Source: Methanobacteriaceae archaeon
GTDB lineage: Archaea > Methanobacteriota > Methanobacteria > Methanobacteriales > Methanobacteriaceae
Assembly (NCBI GenBank): GCA_023249725.1
Contig: JAHFBZ010000004.1
Coordinates: forward strand, 1-54,231
Length of the DNA: 54,231 nt
Direction of reading: 5' to 3'
Part shown: positions 52,547 to 54,231 of the stretch, piece after piece
Layout: the number at the start of each line of letters is the position of its first letter
How positions within the stretch are numbered: the first letter of the stretch is position 1
Position numbers and translations under genes: made by a program
Notes under the pieces: model-generated
What the model saw: only the letters and a program-made list of their open reading frames with translations
Database searches by the model: none
Told to the model about the DNA's origin: nothing

Positions 52547-53189
52547 TTAAATACTATATTTTCTAATAAAATTTTTAGCTTTTTTCCTAGTTTTAGGACT
52601 AATACTATCTAATTCAGGTTTGACAAATGCATTTATCATTTCTTTATCATTTATTTGCTCGTAAAATTCGTCTAACAACTCAATAACATCTGATTTCAAC
52701 AATGCTTTTTGTTTTTCTGGAAAATCGCATCTTGCATCTATATCCAGTAGAATATTAATTATATTTCCCCTTAATTCAGTGTTATTTCCTAGAATCTTTC
52801 CAGTATTTTGAATGCACTGCCTGGAGGTCATGAATTTTTCATCACTGATGTGACTAAAATATTCATCAAAAATTAGGGAAAATTTATTTTCAGCATCTAC
52901 CTGGGTTAAATTAGCCAGTAGATAATGCAAAATCACGGTGATAAGAATTTTGGTGATTTAAAAGCAGTAAAAAATCATCCCAGTATTTATAAAACAATTC
53001 AGGTTTTAATTTGCTAGCTCGGGAGATAATATAATAAGAATTATAATAAACCATTATGTTCTGGTCATTTAACATCAGATTAACTACAGTATCCCTCATT
53101 TCAGAATCAAATATGCTTATTTCAGAGAATTCAGGGATATTAATATTCTTATCTGATATTTTCAAGATCAAATTATCTTTAGAAACCAA
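52547..53189 (-). pseudogene. Frameshifted conserved methanobacterial protein, helical-repeat type
   Basis: Two ORFs meet at about 52911-52936. The first (from 53189) starts VSKDNLILKISDKNINIPEF and reaches LLLLNHQNSYHRDFAL; the second continues with HYLLANLTQVDAENKFSLIF and ends SPKTRKKAKNFIRKYS. The sense of the sequence runs on directly (NSYHRDFAL-HYLLANLT), so one small indel splits a gene of about 210 codons. The predicted product is all-helical, resembling HEAT-like repeat proteins that often accompany regulators in Methanobacterium; no specific function can be given. It lies 12 bp downstream of the marR-like gene on the same strand, so the two were probably one operon. Confidence 0.65.
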
Positions 53190-53201
53190 AAATCCACCTC
53201 T

Positions 53202-53627
53202 TCAAAGGTTCTGGCTGATTTTAAACAGAATTTTATTTAAAGATTCTATCTCTTCATTTTCAAGGTTTTCTACCATTTTCCGGATGACCATGAGGCATTC
53301 ATCATCCATTTCTGCCAATATTTCCCTGCCCTCTGGAGTTACTTCAATTAAAAGCTGACGCCGGTCCTTGGTACTTACTGCCCGATTGACCAATTCTTTT
53401 TTCACCAAACGGTCAATGGTTCTGGTGGGAGTGCTAACGGCTACACCTAAGGCTTCAGCTATCTGTTTCATAGTCTTAGGCTCCTGGGTACCGATGACAT
53501 AGAGGGCATTGGCCTCGGCCAGGGTCAATTTCTCATAGTTATTCATGTTTATTTTAATTGTTTTGAGAAGTTTGTTATCTATCTCTTCAAATAGGGACAT
53601 GATGGTTCGCAAATCTTCATCTTCCAT
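53202..53627 (-). CDS. MarR-family transcriptional regulator
   Basis: About 141 aa from the ATG at 53627. The open frame reaches 53693, but those extra residues cover a palindromic promoter element, so the inner start (with an AAGTGA element upstream) is preferred. HTH: TLAEANALYVIGTQEPKTMK and QIAEALGVAVSTPTRTIDRL; wing: VSTKDRRQLLIEVTPEGREI, the typical DRR hairpin of MarR. Divergent from a broken MFS transporter gene and followed by the frameshifted helical-repeat gene. MarR next to an MFS pump usually means drug- or metabolite-inducible efflux control. Confidence 0.9.
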   Translation of the reverse strand: MEDEDLRTIMSLFEEIDNKLLKTIKINMNNYEKLTLAEANALYVIGTQEPKTMKQIAEALGVAVSTPTRTIDRLVKKELVNRAVSTKDRRQLLIEVTPEGREILAEMDDECLMVIRKMVENLENEEIESLNKILFKISQNL

Positions 53628-53672
53628 ATTCACTTTTCTATTATTATTTTGATTTAAATATTCCCATAAGTA

Positions 53673-53690
53673 TATATTACATGTAACATA
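53673..53690. promoter_or_regulatory. Probable MarR operator in the marR/MFS divergent region
   Basis: TTACATGTAA (53677-53686) is a perfect palindrome, extending as an almost symmetrical 18-mer (TATATTACATGTAACATA). It lies in the short region between the two divergent genes, overlapping the expected promoters. Confidence 0.6.
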
Positions 53691-53752
53691 CATTATGCTT
53701 TACAAATAGTTTGATATGCGTAATATTTTATAGATTAATTTGGAGAATTATA

Positions 53753-54231
53753 ATGGGAAGTGAAAAAACACTAAAATCGGGGGATAACGAAATTAACTTT
53801 AAGATATCGTCAAAAAGAAGAAATTTTTATCATTAAACCTTTTTTGATTCTACAGGGCCAATTCGTATCAGTAATGGGAGATATGATTTATGAAATCGCC
53901 CTGGGATTCTGGGTACTGGTTTTTACTGGCTCACCAGTATTAATGGGAATCCTTATGGTCACATCTCTGTTACCAGGTGTTTTATTAGCACCCTTTGCCG
54001 GGGTGGTGGTGGATCGAACCAGCCGGAAAAAATTAATGTTAATAATGGATTTGATACGGGGATTAACCATTATTCTGCTTGTTATCGCTGCCTTTATGAG
54101 TATTTTACAATTATGGGTGGTTTTCCTGGTTTATCATTCTGGGAATAGGGGGTGCATTCTTTGGGCCCGCAGCTATGTCGGTTTTGCCAAAAATGGTTCC
54201 TAAAGACAAAATAACAAATTCTAACTCTCTC
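53753..54231 (+). pseudogene. Frameshifted MFS transporter gene, cut by the window edge
   Basis: The start is the ATG at 53753 (GGAGAATTATA upstream). The frame begins MGSEKTLKSGDNEINFKISS, then breaks at about 53827 (T run one base short); restoring it gives RNFFIIKPFLILQGQFVSVM. The next frame (53844 on) has typical MFS helices: GDMIYEIALGFWVLVFTGSP, VLMGILMVTSLLPGVLLAPF, then AGVVVDRTSRKKLMLIMD, the conserved loop 2-3 motif, and LIRGLTIILLVIAAFM. A second one-base loss near 54137 breaks it; beyond this FGPAAMSVLPKMVPKDKITN reads on to the window edge. Probably a drug-type efflux transporter related to the adjacent MarR protein. Confidence 0.75.

Overview
The window looks like a chromosomal segment of a mesophilic, A+T-rich methanogenic archaeon of the Methanobacteriales, most likely Methanobacterium or a close relative. 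The reasons are O-phosphoseryl-tRNA:Cys-tRNA synthase, the HypD hydrogenase maturation protein, archaeal tRNA-Ser genes without encoded CCA, GGTGAT-type ribosome binding sites with frequent TTG/GTG starts, secreted PQQ-propeller and DUF11-type surface proteins, and TrkH. The species call is inference from gene content; no search was run.

Layout. (1) 1-6735 is a type I-B CRISPR-cas operon on the + strand: the tail of a probable cas8b, then cas7, cas5, cas3, an undescribed 45-codon ORF, cas4, cas1 and cas2. (2) 6736-7088 is the leader. (3) 7089-17380 is one giant CRISPR array of about 155 repeats (hand count), essentially invariant until the last unit, with one more decayed repeat at 17412-17441. 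It contains a spacer present twice with different 3' ends, a pair of diverged spacers aimed at homologous coding sequence, and several spacers in which a ribosome binding site plus start codon can be read. (4) 17442-24102 holds two membrane proteins and two divergent secreted beta-propeller proteins. (5) 24260-27083 holds a MarR regulator with matching operator copies in front of itself and of a methyltransferase gene, then glutamate dehydrogenase. (6) 27275-31596 is a decay zone: an integrase remnant and a long vWA/DUF11 surface-protein gene broken by about seven lesions. (7) 31801-37380 holds intact housekeeping genes (hypD, HAD phosphatase, TldD/PmbA family, SepCysS). (8) 37477-38813 is a dead insertion sequence. 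(9) 38867-51245 is a mix of small accessory genes: three GyrI-like domain proteins, a TrkH K+ transporter, UspA, a NYN-domain protein, a carboxymuconolactone-decarboxylase-like protein, a methyltransferase, a thioesterase, a TPR protein, a TetR regulator and an aldo/keto reductase-ferredoxin fusion. A candidate structured RNA lies at 40811-41005 and a tandem operator at 41204-41231. (10) 51421-51938 carries two tRNA-Ser genes on the - strand. (11) 52036-54231 is a second cluster of broken genes around an intact MarR regulator.

How it fits together: the cas operon encodes interference (Cascade subunits plus Cas3) and adaptation (Cas1/2/4), and feeds the adjacent array. The repeat ends in ATTGAAAT, and its only decayed copies lie at the far end, so the array is read left to right from the leader beside cas2. 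The rest is ordinary genome with small regulator-target modules. Many lesions in the two decay zones are single-base indels, several in homopolymers, so sequencing error must be excluded before calling them true pseudogenes.
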